DNA of 64,000 nt from Streptomyces sp. A0958 (GCF_004795035.1 NZ_SSBK01000004.1:248001-312000); one strand, 5' to 3'; shown: positions 30,725 to 52,773, counted from the stretch's first letter. Made by a program: numbers and translations. The notes: generated from the sequence alone by a model not told the origin.

Positions 30725-33700
30725 ATGCGCGAAAACGGCTCTGCCTCCTCGGAATCGGTTACCGAAGAGTTCTTCGGGACGACCATCGCCCAACGAGGCG
30801 TCTGGTACGGGCAACTGGTCGACCCCGACAGCCCGAAATACAACATCGGTGAATGCTTCGAGATCCGGGGCGACCTCGACGAGACGGTATTCGCCGCAGC
30901 GGTCGACCGGGCGGCCGACCTGTGCGACAGCCTGAACCTGGAGTTCGTCACGGAGGGCGACACCGTCCGCCAGCGCGTTGTCCACCGCCCCCAGGCCGGC
31001 GCCGGCCGGCTCCGTACCGTAGACCTGTCCCGCGCCGCCGACCCCGCCGCCGAGGTCGAACGCTATCTGGCCGAGGACATGGCATCCGCCGACACACTCC
31101 ACCGCCCGCAGCACCACTTCGCGCTGCTGCGCGCCGGCAGCCGGCTGCACTACTGGTACGTGCGCTTCCACCACATAGCCGTCGACGGTCTCGGCGGAGC
31201 CGTCTTCACCCGCACCGTCGCCGACCTCTACGGGCGCGCGGTCCGGGGCGAAGACGTCGCCGAGGTCACCCTGCCCGCCGCACCCCTGCGCGAGCTCGTC
31301 GCCGACGAGGCGGCCTACCGCGACTCCGAGCGCTACGAGGCCGACCGCGCCTACTGGACCGGCAAGTTCGCCGACCTGGCACCCGGCAGCGCCGCGAACA
31401 CCGCCGGGACCGGCGACGAGGCGCACAGCGGCAGAACGCTCATCCGCCGGCGCACCGACGCCCCCGCGACGGACGGCCCCGAAGGAGCGGACGTACGGCT
31501 GCACACCGGCGAGACACTGCCCGTCGGCGTCCTCGACGGCCTGCGCCGGCTCGCCTCCGCCCACCGCACCACCTGGAGCGCGGTCATGGTGAGCGCGGTC
31601 GCCGCCTACACCGCCAGGGTCACCGGAACCCGCGACGTCACCGTGGGCCTGGCCTCCAACGGCCGGCACGGCGGACTGCGGCACATCGTCGGCATGACCT
31701 CCAACATCCTGCCGCTGCGCCTGACCCTCACCACCGACATGACCGTCGGCGCACTCGTCCGCGAGGTCGCCGACGAGATGCGCGGCGCCCTGCGCCACCG
31801 CCGCTTCTCACGCGAACAACTCGCCCGGGAACTCAGCATGAACGACGACGCGAGCCGCCTCACCGGCGTCGTCGTCAACATCATGGGCTACGACTACGAC
31901 CTCGACTTCGCCGGTGTCCCGGGCCCCTCCCGGGTCCTGTCCATCGGCCCGGTGGACGACGTGTCCCTCTTCGTCTCCGAACGGGCCGAGGGGAAGGGCC
32001 CGCTGATCGGGTTCGACGCCAATCCCGGGCTCTACCGCCCCGAGGACGTACAGCTGCACGAGCGGGCCGTGGTCTCCTTCGTGTCGGCCCTGGCCGATGC
32101 CGACCCCGGCCTTCCCCTGCGTGACCTGCCGCTCCTGGACGAGACCGCCGCCCGGGCGCTGCACGCGCGGGGACAAGGCGCCGCCCTGCCCGCACAGACC
32201 GTCGACACGGCCCTGCCGCAGGCGTTCCGCGCGCAGGCGCGCCGGACACCGGACGCCCCGGCCGTGGTGGACGGCACCCTCACCCTCTCTTACCGGCAGC
32301 TGGACCGCGCCGCCGACGACCTCGCGAGCGCCCTGACCGGCTGGGGCCTCGGGGCCGAGGGCGGAGTCGGCGTCCTACTGGGGCGTTCGGCCGCCGTGCT
32401 GACCGCCACCCTCGGCGCGGTCGCCGCCGGCGCGGCCTACGTGCCGATGGACGCCGCCTGGCCCGCCGAACGGCTCGACCGCGTCGCGGAGGCGGCCCGC
32501 GTCCGCGCCCTGATCGCCGACGAGACGACCGCCCGCTCGCCCTGGGCGCGGGAGGCGGCCGCCGCCGGCCTGCCGCTCCTCGTCGTGGACGCGCGCGGCC
32601 GTGTGCTGCACGGAGCCCCGCCCCGGCCGGGACCGCTGCCCCGGGTCGGCAGACCCGACCGGCTCGCGTACGTCATGTTCACCTCCGGCTCCACCGGCCT
32701 GCCCAAGGGAGTCGGCGTCACCCACGCCGACATCCTCGCGCTGGCCGCCGACCGCACCTGGACCGACGGCGTGTCCGACGCGGTGCTGCTGCACTCCGCG
32801 TACGTCTTCGACGCGTCCACCTTCGAGATGTGGGTACCGCTCCTCAACGGCGGCCGCGTGGTCGTCGCACCCGCCGGAGTCCTGGAGGCGCGGGTCCTCC
32901 ACGACATGGTGGACACGTACGGTGTCACCGCGCTGTTCCTGACGACGGCCCTGTTCAACGTGATGGCCGAGGCGGACCCGGCGGTCTTCTCCGGGCTGCG
33001 CCTGGTCGCCGCCGGCGGGGAGGCCGCGACCCCCGACCTGATGCAGCGGGCCGCCGCCGCCTCGCCCCGCACCGTCGTCCTGCATGTGTACGGCCCCACC
33101 GAAACCACCACCTTCGCCGCCCGCCACCCCGTCACCGCCGACAGCACCGGTGTGCCGCCCATCGGCCGCGCGCTGGACGGCATGGGCCTCTACGTCCTGG
33201 ACGACGCCCTCGCCATGGTGCCGCCCGGTGTCGTGGGGGAGCTGTACGTGAGCGGCCACGGTGTCGCCCGCGGCTACCAGGGCCGGGCTGCGCTGACCGC
33301 GGCCCGCTTCGTCGCCGACCCGTACGGCGTGCCCGGCGGACGGATGTACCGCACCGGCGACCTGGTGCGTTGGACCGCCGGGGGCGACATCGAGTACGTG
33401 GGGCGGGCGGACGGCCAGATCAAGCTCCGCGGCTTCCGCATCGAACCCGCGGAGACCGAGCACGTCCTGCTCACCGACCCCGACGTGCACGGTGCCTGCG
33501 TCGTCGTCCGCGAGGACACACCCGGTGACCGCCGGCTCGTCGCCTACGTGGTGCCCGCCCCCGGCGCCCGCCCGGATGCCGCCGCCCTGGCCCGCCGGGT
33601 CGGCCGCGCGCTGCCGGCGTACATGGTGCCCTCCGCGTTCGTGGCACTCGACGCCCTGCCCCTGAACCCCAACGGGAAGGTCGACCGCCGCGCCCTGCCC

Positions 33701-36700
33701 GCGCCCCGTACCGCCACCGGCGCGGGCCGGGCCCCGCGCACCGCGTACGAGGAGGTCCTCGCCGGGCTGTTCGCCGATGTCCTCGGCGTGCACGCGGTGG
33801 GCGTCGACGACAGCTTCTTCGCCCTGGGCGGCCACTCGCTGCTCGCCGCCCGCCTCACCGGCCGGGTGCGGGCGGCCCTGGGCGCCGAACTCGCCCTCGG
33901 CACGATCTTCGACCACCCCACGGTCGCCTCCCTCGCCGCAGTCCTGGACACCACCGGCGCGGCCCGGCCCGCCCTCGCACCGCAGCCGAGACCCGACGTA
34001 CTCCCGCTGTCCTTCGCGCAACAGCGCCTCTGGTTCCTCAACCGGGCCGAGGGCCCCGGCGACACGTACAACGTGCCGCTCGTCCTCGAACTCGAAGGCC
34101 CCGTGGACGCCGACGCGTTGCGCGGCGCCCTGGCCGACGTGGTCGCCCGGCACGAGAGTCTGCGCACCGTCTTCGCCGAACACGACGGCGTCGCCCACCA
34201 GCACATCATCGACGCGGACTTTGCCGCCTCGCTCGTTCCCCTCCCCGTCGAACACCCTCCGGCCGAGGAGACGGCCGACGCCTGGGCGCGGGAAGAGGTA
34301 CGCCGCCTGAGCACCGCCCCCTTCGACCTCACCGAGGACGCCGCCGTCCGCGCCCACCTGCTCCGCCTGGGACCGGCCCGGCACATCCTGGTCCTCGTCC
34401 TGCACCACATCGTCGCCGACGGCTGGTCCCTCGCCCCGCTCAGCCGTGACCTCTCGGCCGCCTACCGGGCCAGGAGCGAGGGCACGGGCACGCCCGACTG
34501 GGCGCCGCTGCGCGTGCAGTACGCCGACTACACCCTCTGGCAGCGCCGGCTGCTCGGCGACGAAGGGGCGGCGGACAGCCTGGCGGCCAGCCAACTCGCC
34601 TTCTGGCAGGAGGCGTTGCGCTCCATCCCCGACCTGCTCGGCCTGCCGCTGGACCGGCCCCGCCCGGCCGTGCCCAGCCACCGGGGCGCCTCCGTCCCCT
34701 TCGAGCTGCCCGCCCCCGCGCACGCCGCGCTCGTCCGGCTCGCGCGCGACGCAGGCTGCACCCCGTTCATGGTGCTTCAGGCAGCCCTCGCCGTGACGCT
34801 CAGCGCCCATGGCGCGGGCACCGACATCCCGCTCGGCACGGCGGTGGCCGGGCGCACCGACGAGGCCCTGGACGACCTGGTCGGCTTCTTCGTCAACACC
34901 GTCGTCCTGCGCACGGACCTCTCCGGCGATCCGACGTTCCGCGAACTGCTCGACCGCGTCAAGCAGTTCGACATCGCAGCCCTCGGCCACAGCGACCTGC
35001 CCTTCGAGCGGATCGTGGAGGCCGTCAACCCGGAGCGGTCCGGCGACCACCACCCCCTCTTCCAGACGATGCTGGTCCTCCAGAACCAGGAGCGGGCCGA
35101 GCCGGACCTGCCCGGCGTCACCGTCCACGACCGGTCCCGGCACCGCGGAGGCAGCAAGTTCGACCTGACCTTCTCACTGACCGAAACCACCGGAACCACC
35201 CGAACCACCGAGCCCACTGGAACCACGGAGCCCACCGGAACCTCCGAATCCGCAGAAACCGCCGGGGGCGACGAGAGGACCGCGAGCCTCGAAGCCCGGG
35301 GCATCGGCGGCTACCTGGAGTACGCCACCGACCTCTTCGACGCCGAGACCGCCCGCGCCCTGTGCGCACGCTTCGCGCGCGTCCTCACCCTGGCCGCGGC
35401 CGACCCCGGCCGCGCCGTCAGCACCCTGGACCCGCTCACCCCCGACGAGCGCGACGACCTCCTCGCCCAGGGACGCGGCGCGCTCGGTCCGCTCCCGGCG
35501 CAGACCGCCCCCGAGGCGGTACGGGAACAGGCCCGGCGCACGCCCGGCGCCGTCGCCGTGCGTGACGCGCACACCCACCTCACCTACGCCGAACTCGACG
35601 CCCGGGCCGACGCCCTCGCCCAGGTGCTGCGCGAGCGCGGCGCGGGCCGCGAGACCAGGGTCGCCATCGCCGCGCCGCCCTCCACGCACACCGTGGTCGC
35701 GATGCTGGCCGTGCTGCGGGCCGGCGCCGCCTACCTGCCGGTCGACCCGCAGTACCCGCACGCCCGCATCCGCCACATGCTGGACGACGCCCGTCCCGTC
35801 CTGCTCCTCACCACCGAGGACGTGCACGCGGACCTGCCCGCCCACGACATCCCGTGGCTCGCCCTCGACGACCCGGCGCCGCAGGCCGCGCACCCCGCCG
35901 CGCCGCTCCCGGACGCACCGCACCCGGCGGACCCCGCCTACGTCATCCACACCTCCGGGTCCACCGGCCGCCCCAAGGGTGTCGTCGTGCCGCACGCCGC
36001 CCTGGCCAACCACATGGCCTGGATGGCACGGCACCTGGCGATCACCCCGGAGGACCGCGTCCTCGCCCGCACCTCCACCAGCTTCGACGCGTCCGTGTGG
36101 GAGCTCTGGCTGCCCCTGATGAACGGCGCCGAAGTGTGCGTGCTGCCGTCCGGGGCCAACACGGAACCCGGCACACTGGTCTCCTGGATGAGCCGGTTCG
36201 GCGTGACCGTCGCCCAGTTCGTACCCTCCCACCTGAGCCTCGTCCTGTCCGAGGCGGCCCACGCCGCGCCCCTCCCTGGGCTGCGCGCCGTCCTGTGCGG
36301 CGGCGAACCGCTGCCGCGCGCCCTCGCGGAGGAGACGGCCACGCTGTGGGGGGCGGAGGTGCACAACCTCTACGGCCCGACCGAGGCCGCCATCGACGCG
36401 AGTGCCCACCGCGTCCCCGCCACCGCGGCAGGCGCCGCCACCCCGCACGACACGGTGCCCATCGGCCGCCCCGTCGACACCATGCGCGCCTACGTCCTGG
36501 ACGACCGGCTGCGGCCCGTACCGCCCGGGGTCACCGGTGAGCTGTACCTCTCGGGCCCCAACCTCGCCCGTGGCTACCTGAACCGGCCCGGCCCGACCGC
36601 CACACGCTTCGTCGCCGACCCGTTCGACGGCACCGGCGCCCGCATGTACCGCACGGGAGACCTCGTACGGTGGAACCGGGACGGTCTGCTCGACTACGTC

Positions 36701-39700
36701 TCCCGCGCCGACGACCAGGTCAAACTGCGCGGATTCCGCATCGAGTTGGGCGAGATCGAGACCGCCCTGCTCGCGCGGACCGGGGTCACGGCCGCCTGCG
36801 CCGTCATCCGGGAGGACATACCCGGCGAGCGCCGCCTGGTCGCCTACGCAGTCACCGCCGACCCCGGCCTGCGCCCCGCCGCCCTGCGCGACGCCCTCGC
36901 CGAGACGCTTCCGCACTACATGGTGCCCGCCGCCGTCGTCGTCCTGGACGAACTGCCGCTCCTGCCCAACGGCAAGGCCAACCGGCGCGCCCTGCCCCCG
37001 CCCGAGGCGGATGCCGGGACCGGTGCCGACGCGACGGGGCAGCGCACCCCGCGCGAGGACCTGCTCGCCGGAATCTTCGCCGATGTGCTCCGACGCCCGG
37101 GCGTCCGCCCGCACGACAGCTTCTTCGACCTCGGCGGGCACTCACTCCTCGCCATGCGCGTCGTCAGCCGCGTCCGCGCCGTCCTCGGCGCCGACATCGC
37201 CGTACGCACCCTGTTCGAGCACCCGACCGTCGCCGGGCTCGCCCGGACCCTCGACACCCAGGGGCGCTCCCGCCTGCCGGTGCTGCCCGCCGCCGACCGG
37301 CCCGACCCGCTGCCCCTGTCCTACGCACAGCAGCGGCTCTGGTTCCTGAACCGGCTCGAAGGCCCCAGCTCCTCCTACAACATTCCGCTCGTCCTCGACA
37401 TCGACGGCCCCCTGGACACCGACGCCCTGCGCGCCGCGCTGCGGGACGTCGTGGAGCGGCACGAGGCACTGCGCACCGTCTTCCCCGAACGCGACGGCGT
37501 GCCCCACCAGTCGGTCCTTCCCGCCGAAGCCGTCGCCCCCCGCCTTCCGGTGCTCCGCACGGCCCCCGCCGATCTGGAAGCGGCCGTACTGGACGCCGTG
37601 AGCGAGCCGTTCGACGTGCTCACCGACCCGCCGCTGCGCGCCCTGCTCCTGCGCACCGCACCCGGCCGCCACGTGCTCGTGCTCGTCCTGCACCACATCG
37701 CGGGCGACGGCTGGTCCCTCGCCCCGCTCGCCCGCCACCTCGGCGACGCCTACCGGGCCCGTCTCGCCGGCCGCGGGCCCGAGGCCGGCCGCCCGCTCCA
37801 GTACGCCGACTACACCCTGTGGCAGCACGCCGTCCTGGGCGACGCGGACGCCCCCGGAAGCGTGCTGCGCGAACAGCTCGACCACTGGCACACCGCGCTC
37901 GCCGGCCTGCCCGGGCTGATCGACCTGCCGCTGGACCGGCCGCGCCCCGTCACCACCGACCCCTCGGGCGCCGTCCACGGCTTCGACGTACCGCCCGAGC
38001 TGCACGCACGGCTCCTGCGCCTGGCAAGGGAGTCCGGCAGCACGCTGTTCATGGTGCTCCAGGCGGCGGTCGCCACCCTGCTGCACCGGCACGGTGCGGG
38101 TGACGACATCCCGCTCGGCACACCCGTGGCCGGCCGCACGGACGAGGCGCTGGAGGACCTGGTCGGCTTCTTCGTCAACACCCTGGTCCTGCGCACCGAC
38201 CTCTCCGGAACCCCGACGTTCGGTGAACTCCTGGCCCGAGTCCGGGAGTTCGACCTCACGGCCTATGCGCATCAGGACGTGCCCTTCGAGCGGCTCGTCG
38301 AGAGCGTCAACCCGGTCCGGGCGCGCAACCACCACCCCCTGTTCCAGACCATGCTGGTCCTGCAGAACCAGGAGGCGGTCCGCCCCGACCTGCCGGGCCT
38401 CACCGTCGAGGACCGGCTCGTCCACAACGGCCTGAGCAAATTCGACCTCACCTTCGCGTTCGGCGAGGAGCGCGGCGGGGCCGGTCTGACCGCCGGAATC
38501 GAGTACGCCACCGCCCTCTTCGACCGCGCCACCGTCGAAGCCCTCGCGGACCGCCTGCTCAGGCTCCTCGGCCAGGTGGCGGCCGACCCCGCCCTGCCGC
38601 TCACGGACTACGACCTGCTGACGCCGGACGAACACGGCCGCGTCACCCGCTGGGGCACCGGCCGCGAACTGCCCGCCCCCGCCCCGCAGACCACCCTGCC
38701 CGCGCTCTTCGCCGCGCAGGCACACCGCACACCGGACGCCGTAGCCGTAGCGGACGGGGGCGCCTGCCTCACGTACGCCGAACTCGACCGTGTCTCCGCC
38801 GCACTCGCGCAGGCCCTGGCCGGCCTCGGAGCCGGCCCCGAGACCGGCGTCGGCGTACTGCTCACCCGCTCGCCGGCCGTCGTGACGGTCTCCCTCGGCG
38901 CCGTCCGCGCGGCCGCCGCCTACGTCCCGATGGACGCACGCTGGCCCCGGGAACGGCTCGGACAGGTCGCCGACGTGGCGGACGTGCGGGTCCTCGTCGT
39001 GGACGAGGCGGCCGCCGCCTGTGCCTGGGTCGAGGAGACCGCCCGCCGGATTCCGGTCGTGGTCGTGGACCGGTCCGGCCGCATCCTGCGCGGCGCGCCC
39101 CCGGCACCCGGCCGCCCCGCCGCCGTACCGGGGCCCGACAGCCTCGCGTACGTCATGTTCACCTCCGGCTCGACCGGCCTGCCCAAGGGCGTCGGCGTCA
39201 CCCACGCCGATGTGGCGGCGCTGACGGCGGACTCCGCCTGGCGGGACGGCGCGGCCGACGCGGTCCTGATGCACTCCGCGTACGTCTTCGACGCCTCCAC
39301 CTTCGAGATCTGGGCCCCGCTCCTGCACGGCGGCAAGGTCGTCGTCGCCCCGGACGGCGTCCTGGAGGCGCGGGTCCTGCGCGACGCCGTCCGCGAGCAG
39401 GCGGTGACCGCCGTCTTCCTGACCACGGCCCTGCTCAACGTGATCGCCGACACCGACCCCGGCGCCTTCGCCGGCCTCCGCCTCGTCTGCGCCGGCGGCG
39501 AACTGGCCTCGCCGGACGCCATGCAGCGGGTCGCCGGCGCCGCGCCCGGCGTACGCGTCCTCCACGTGTACGGGCCCACCGAGACCACCACCTTCGCCAC
39601 CCGCTACGACGTGGCCGCCGACCTGCCGTCAGGACCTCCGCCCATCGGGCGCCCCCTGGACGGCATGCGGCTGTACGTCCTCGACGACTCCCTGGGCCCG

Positions 39701-42700
39701 GTCCCCGCCGGGGTCACGGGCGAGCTGTACCTCGCGGGGCGCGGGGTCGCCCGTGGCTACACCGGCCTGCCGGCACTGACCGCCACCCGGTTCGTGGCCG
39801 ACCCGTTCGACCCGGCGGGCGGGCGCATGTACCGCACCGGCGACCTCGTCCGATGGACCCGTGACGGGCAGATCGCCTACGTCTCCCGCGCCGACAGCCA
39901 GGTGAAACTGCGCGGCTACCGCATCGAACCCGGCGAGATCGAATCCGTGCTGGCCTGCTGCGAGGGCGTCGCCGACTCCTTCACCGTCGTCCGCGAGGAC
40001 GTCCCGGGCGACCGGCGGCTCGTCGCCTACGTGGTGCCCGCCGACACGGCAAACCCCGTACCCGCCGACCTCGCCGAAGCGGTCGCCAGATCCCTGCCCG
40101 CCTACATGGTGCCCTCCGCGTTCGTCCTGCTCGACGCGCTGCCGCTGACCGTCAACGGCAAGGTGGACCGCCGCGCCCTGCCCGCGCCCGAACACCGTGC
40201 CGCACCACGCGGGCGGGCCGCCCGCACCGCGCGCGAGGAGATCCTCTGCGGGCTCTACGCCGATGTGCTCGGCATCCAGGAGGCGGGCGTCGACGACGAC
40301 TTCTTCGCCCTCGGCGGCCACTCCCTGCTCGCCACCCGGCTCGTCGCCCGCATCCGTACCGCGCTCGCCGTCGAGGTACAGGTCAAGGCCGTCTTCGAGC
40401 ACCCCACGCCCGCCGCGCTCGCCGCCACACTGGACGGTGCCGAAGCGGCCGGCACCCCCCTGGAGCGCGCCCGGCACCGGCCCGATCCGCTGCCGCTGTC
40501 CTTCGCCCAGCAGCGCCTGTGGTTCCTCAACAGGTTCGAGGGGCCCAGCGCCACGTACAACGTGCCGCTGGTGCTGCGCCTGGACGGCCCGCTCGACGCG
40601 AAGGCCCTGGAGCGCGCCCTCGCGGACGTCGTGGAACGCCACGAGAGCCTGCGTACCGTCTTCCCCGAGACCGGTGGTGTGGCCCGCCAGCTCGTCCTCG
40701 ACGCCGCCGGCGCCGACCTCGACCTGACACCCCGGCACACCGACCCGGCCCGGTTGGACGAGGTGCTGGCCGCCGAGGTGGCGCACGCCTTCGACGTGCG
40801 CACCGACCTGCCGGTACGGGCCCGGCTGCTCGGGCTCGGCGCCGAGTCCCACGTCCTCGTCCTCCTCGTCCACCACATCGCCGGAGACGGCTGGTCGCTC
40901 GCCCCACTGGCCCGCGACCTCGGCGACGCCTACCGCTCCCGCGTCCACGGCGAGGAGCCCGCCTGGCCGGGACTCCGCGTCCAGTACGCCGACTACACCC
41001 TCTGGCAGCGCGCCCTCCTGGGCGACGAGGACGACCCCGCCGGTCGGGCCGCCCGCCAACTGGACTTCTGGCGCACCGCCCTGGCGGGCGCCCCCGGCCT
41101 GCTCGCCCTGCCCCTGGACCGGCCGCGCCCCGCCGTCATGACGTATCGCGGGGACGCGTTCACCTTCCCCGTCGACACGGGTACGCACCTGGCCCTCGCG
41201 GAGCTGGCCCGCGCCCGGGGATGCAGCCTCTTCATGGTGCTCCAGGCCGCCCTGTCGGTCCTGCTCTCCCGGCACGGGGCCGGTGAGGACATCCCGCTGG
41301 GCACCGCAGTCGCCGGGCGCACCGACGAGGCCCTGGACGACCTCGTCGGCTTCTTCGTCAACACCCTCGTGCTGCGCACCGACCTGACGGGCGATCCCAC
41401 CTTCACCGAAGTACTCGACCGCGTACGGGCGTTCGACCTGGCCGCCTACGCCCACCAGGACGTGCCGTTCGAACGGCTGGTGGACGCCCTCAGCCCGGCC
41501 CGGGCGCAGGACCACCACCCGTTGTTCCAGACCATGATCGTCCTCCAGAACCAGGCGGACAGCGCGCTCGGCCTGGACGGTCTCACCGTGACCGAACAGC
41601 CCGTGCACACCGGCATCAGCAAGTTCGACCTCACCTTCACGTTCACCGAGACCCGCGACGACGCCGGCCGGCCCGCCGGTCTCGACGGGGTCCTGGAGTT
41701 CTCCACCGACCTCTTCACCCACAACACGGCGCACGCACTGGCCGCGCGCCTGACCCGCCTGCTCGCCTCGCTCGCCGCCGACCCCGACGGGCGCGTCCGC
41801 ACCGCCGCACTTCTGGACGCGGACGAACGCAGAGCCCTGGAGCAGGCCTCCCGGGGCCCTGTCCGGCCCGTCCACGCGCGCACCGTCCCCGAGGCGTTCC
41901 GCGTCCAGGCCGCCAGGACACCCGGGCAGACCGCCGTCCGGGCCGGCGCGCGGCGGCTCACCTTCGGCGAACTGGACACCCTGTCCGACGAACTGGCCGC
42001 GCACCTGCACGAGCGGGGCATCGGCCGCGGCGATCTCGTCGCCCTCGCCGCCGAAGGCACCGCCGACCAGGTCGTCGCGATGCTCGCGGTGGCCAAGGCC
42101 GGGGCCGCCTGCCTGCCCGTCGACCTGGACTACCCCGAGGCACGCGTCGCCCACATGCTGGACGACGCGTGCCCAGCGCTGTTCCTCGTCCACGGCGCCG
42201 CCCGCGCCTCCCGCGCCGCCCGGTTCACGACCGTGCCCCGCCTCGCCCTGGACGACCGGACCGCCTGGGCCACCGGACGCGCCGTGCCACCCCTGGCCGT
42301 GCCGGAGCCGGGCGACGCGGCGTACGTCATCTACACCTCGGGCTCCACCGGGCGGCCCAAGGGCGTCGTCGCCACCCACGCGTCCCTGACCAACCACATG
42401 GCCTGGATGGCCCGCCACCTCGCCCTCACCGACGAGGACCGGGTCCTCGCCCGGACCTCGCCGAGCTTCGACGCCTCGGTGTGGGAGACCTGGCTTCCCC
42501 TGCTGCACGGCGGCGCCACCTGCCCCGTACCGCCCGCGCTCAACCACGACCCGGCCGGCCTGCTGGCCCGGATGTGCGAGGAGGGCGTGACCATCGCCCA
42601 GTTCGTGCCCTCGCACCTCTCGCTGCTGCTCACCGAGACCGGCTCCGACGACGCGCCCACCACCCTGCGGGCCGTCGCGTGCGGCGGCGAGCCCCTGCCC

Positions 42701-45189
42701 CGGGCCCTGGCCGCACGCGCCGGCCGGGCCTGGCGGGCCGACGTGCACAACCTCTACGGGCCGACCGAGACCACCATCGACGCCACCGCCCACCACCTCG
42801 TCGCCGGGGGAGCGGACGGCACGGCGGAGGAAGGCGGTGTGCCCCTCGGCCGCCCCGTCGACAACACCCGCGCCTACGTCCTGGACGCCGCGCTCCGGCC
42901 GGTGCCGCCGGGGGTCACCGGCGAACTCCACATCGCGGGCGACGGCCTCGCACGCGGCTACCTGGGCCGCCCGGGCCTGACCGCGACCCGGTTCGTCGCC
43001 GACCCCTTCGGCCCGGCCGGAAGCCGCATGTACCGCACCGGCGACCTCGTCAGACGGGACACCGAGGGACTGCTCCACTACGTCTCCCGCGCCGACGACC
43101 AGGTCAAGCTGCACGGCTTCCGTATCGAACTCGGCGAGATCGAGGCCGCCCTCACCGCCGTCGACGGCATCACCGCCGCCTGCGCGCTCGTCCGTGAGGA
43201 CCGGCCGGGCGAGCGGCGCCTGGTCGCCTACACCGTGAGCGGCACCGCCCGGCCCACCGACGGCGAACTACGCAGCCGGCTGACGGCGGCGCTGCCGCCC
43301 CACATGGTGCCCGCCGCCTTCGTGACCCTGGCCGCGCTGCCGCTCCTGCCGAACGGCAAGACGGACCGCGCCGCCCTGCCCGCCCCGGCACTCCCCGCCG
43401 CCGGCCGCCCTGGCAGGCAGCCGCGCACCGCGCAGGAACGCGCCCTGTGCGACGCCTTCGCCTCCGTACTGCGCGCCCCCGCCGTCCGCACCGACGACGA
43501 CTTCTTCGCGCTCGGCGGCGACAGCATCCTCTCCATCCAGCTCGTCAGCCGGATACGGGAAGCAGGGCTCGGCGTCACACCGCGCGACGTCTTCGTCCAC
43601 CGCACCCCCGAGGCCATCGCTGCCGTCGCCGCCCCGCTCGGCGGCGACACCACCGAACCGGCCGGCCACGGCACCGGCGAGATGCCGCCGACGCCCATCG
43701 CCGCCTGGCTCCTGGAACGCCCCGGCACGACGGACGGCTACAACCAGTCCGGCGTGCTCAGCACCCCCGCCGGAGCCGCCGAGGACACCCTCGTCGCCGC
43801 CCTCCAGCTCCTCGCCGACCACCACGACATGCTCCGCCTGCGCGTCACCCGCACCGCCGGGGGCGACCCCGTACTCGAAACGCTGCCGCCCGGCACCGTG
43901 CAGGCCCGGCGCCGCTTCACCCGCGTCGACATCACCGGGCTCGACGCCGACGCCGCCCGCGGCGTCCTCACCGAGGCGGGCGAACGGGTCCGCAGGCGCC
44001 TGCGGCCCTCCGCGGGGTCCGTGTTCGAGGCCGTCTGGTGCGACGCCGGACCCCGTGCACGCGGCCGGCTGCTCCTGGTCGTGCACCACCTGGCCGTCGA
44101 CGCGGTCTCCTGGCGCGTCCTCGCCGAGGACCTGGCCCACGCCTGGCAGGCGGCCACCCGGGCCACGGCGGCCGGTACGGACGCCGTCGCGGACACCGCG
44201 CTGCCCGCCGCGACCACCTCGTACCGGCGCTGGGCGCAACTCCTCACCGCCCAGGCCAACGGCCCGGCACGGCAGGCCGAACTCCCGCTGTGGGAGGAGG
44301 TGCTGAGGACACCGGACCCCCAGCTCGGGTACCGGCCGCTCGACCCGTACCTGGACACCGCCGACGGGACGCGCACCCTCGTCGCCCACCTGCCCGCCAC
44401 CTGGACGAAGCCCCTGCTCACCACCGTCCCCGGCGCCTTCCACGCCGGAGTCGACGACATCCTGCTCACCGGACTCGCCCTCGCCGTCAACGCCTGGCGC
44501 GCCCAGCGCCCCTCCGGCCCCCGGCCGGACACCGCCGTCCTGCTCGACCTGGAGAGCCACGGCCGCGAACAGATCACCGACCACGTCGACCTGTCCCGCA
44601 CGGTCGGCTGGTTCACCAGCCTCCACCCGGTCCGGCTCGACCCCGGGCCGCTCGACGGACGTGACCCGGCACGCTTCGGTGCCGCGCTCGTTGAACGTGC
44701 AGTGAAGCGCGTCAAGGAGCAACTGCGCGGCATCCCCGACCACGGGGTCGGCTACGGGATGCTGCGCCACCTCAACCCCGCGACCGGCCCCCGGCTGGCC
44801 GCCGCCGCGCCCCAGATCGGCTTCAACTACCTGGGACGGTACGCCGCACCCGGGGAGGCGGCGGGCGGCGACTGGGACGTCCTGCTCGACGCGGGCGGAC
44901 CGCGCAGCCAGGACCCGGACATGCCCGTCCACCACGTCCTCGACATCAACGCGCACACCGAGGACCTGCCGGACGGCCCCCGCCTGGTGGCCCGCTGGAC
45001 CTGGCCCAGCGACCTCCTCAAGGAGGAGGACGTGGGCGCCCTGGCCGAGGCCTTCACGCGCGCCCTGCGCGCGATCGCCGAGCACGCCGAACAGCCCGGA
45101 GCAGGCGGCTACACGCCGTCCGACCTTCCCCTGGTGTCGCTCAACCAGAACCAGATCGACCGACTGCAGAACAAGTGGGGTGGACGCAA

Positions 45190-45193
<4 letters not shown>
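30725..45193 (+). CDS. Non-ribosomal peptide synthetase, four modules: C(start)-A-T, C-A-T, C-A-T, C-A-T-E
   Basis: 4822 residues from ATG 30725 (AAAGGTG 9 nt upstream). Rough positions of key motifs: C1 HHIAVDG at 149; A1 FTSGSTG near 651; T1 Ser 1038; C2 HHIVADG 1227; A2 TSGSTG near 1742; T2 Ser 2140; C3 HHIAGDG 2323; A3 TSGSTG near 2812; T3 Ser 3200; C4 HHIAGDG 3383; A4 TSGSTG near 3870; T4 GGDSI with Ser 4267; [11 protein letters not shown] 4454. C1 differs from C2-C4 ([13 protein letters not shown]), as in chain-starting condensation domains that take an acyl group. Pocket residues by eye: A1 DAFFAGVTFK, A3 DAFFCGVTFK (Ile/Val-like), A2 DAWQLGLIDK and A4 DAWQAGLIDK (near the Gln code DAWQFGLIDK). 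The E domain makes residue 4 D. The C-terminus ([13 protein letters not shown]) is a docking tail. Overlaps the next gene by GTGA. Confidence 0.97.

Positions 45194-52773
<7,580 letters not shown>

Noticed and set aside
30442..30852. A 136-residue open frame overlapping the start of the first synthetase
   Set aside because: It lies in another frame across the certain synthetase start and has no family motif.
32375..43114. Very long open frames on the minus strand across the synthetase genes
   Set aside because: They are reflections of high G/C third positions on the plus strand; they have no starts or domains of their own.
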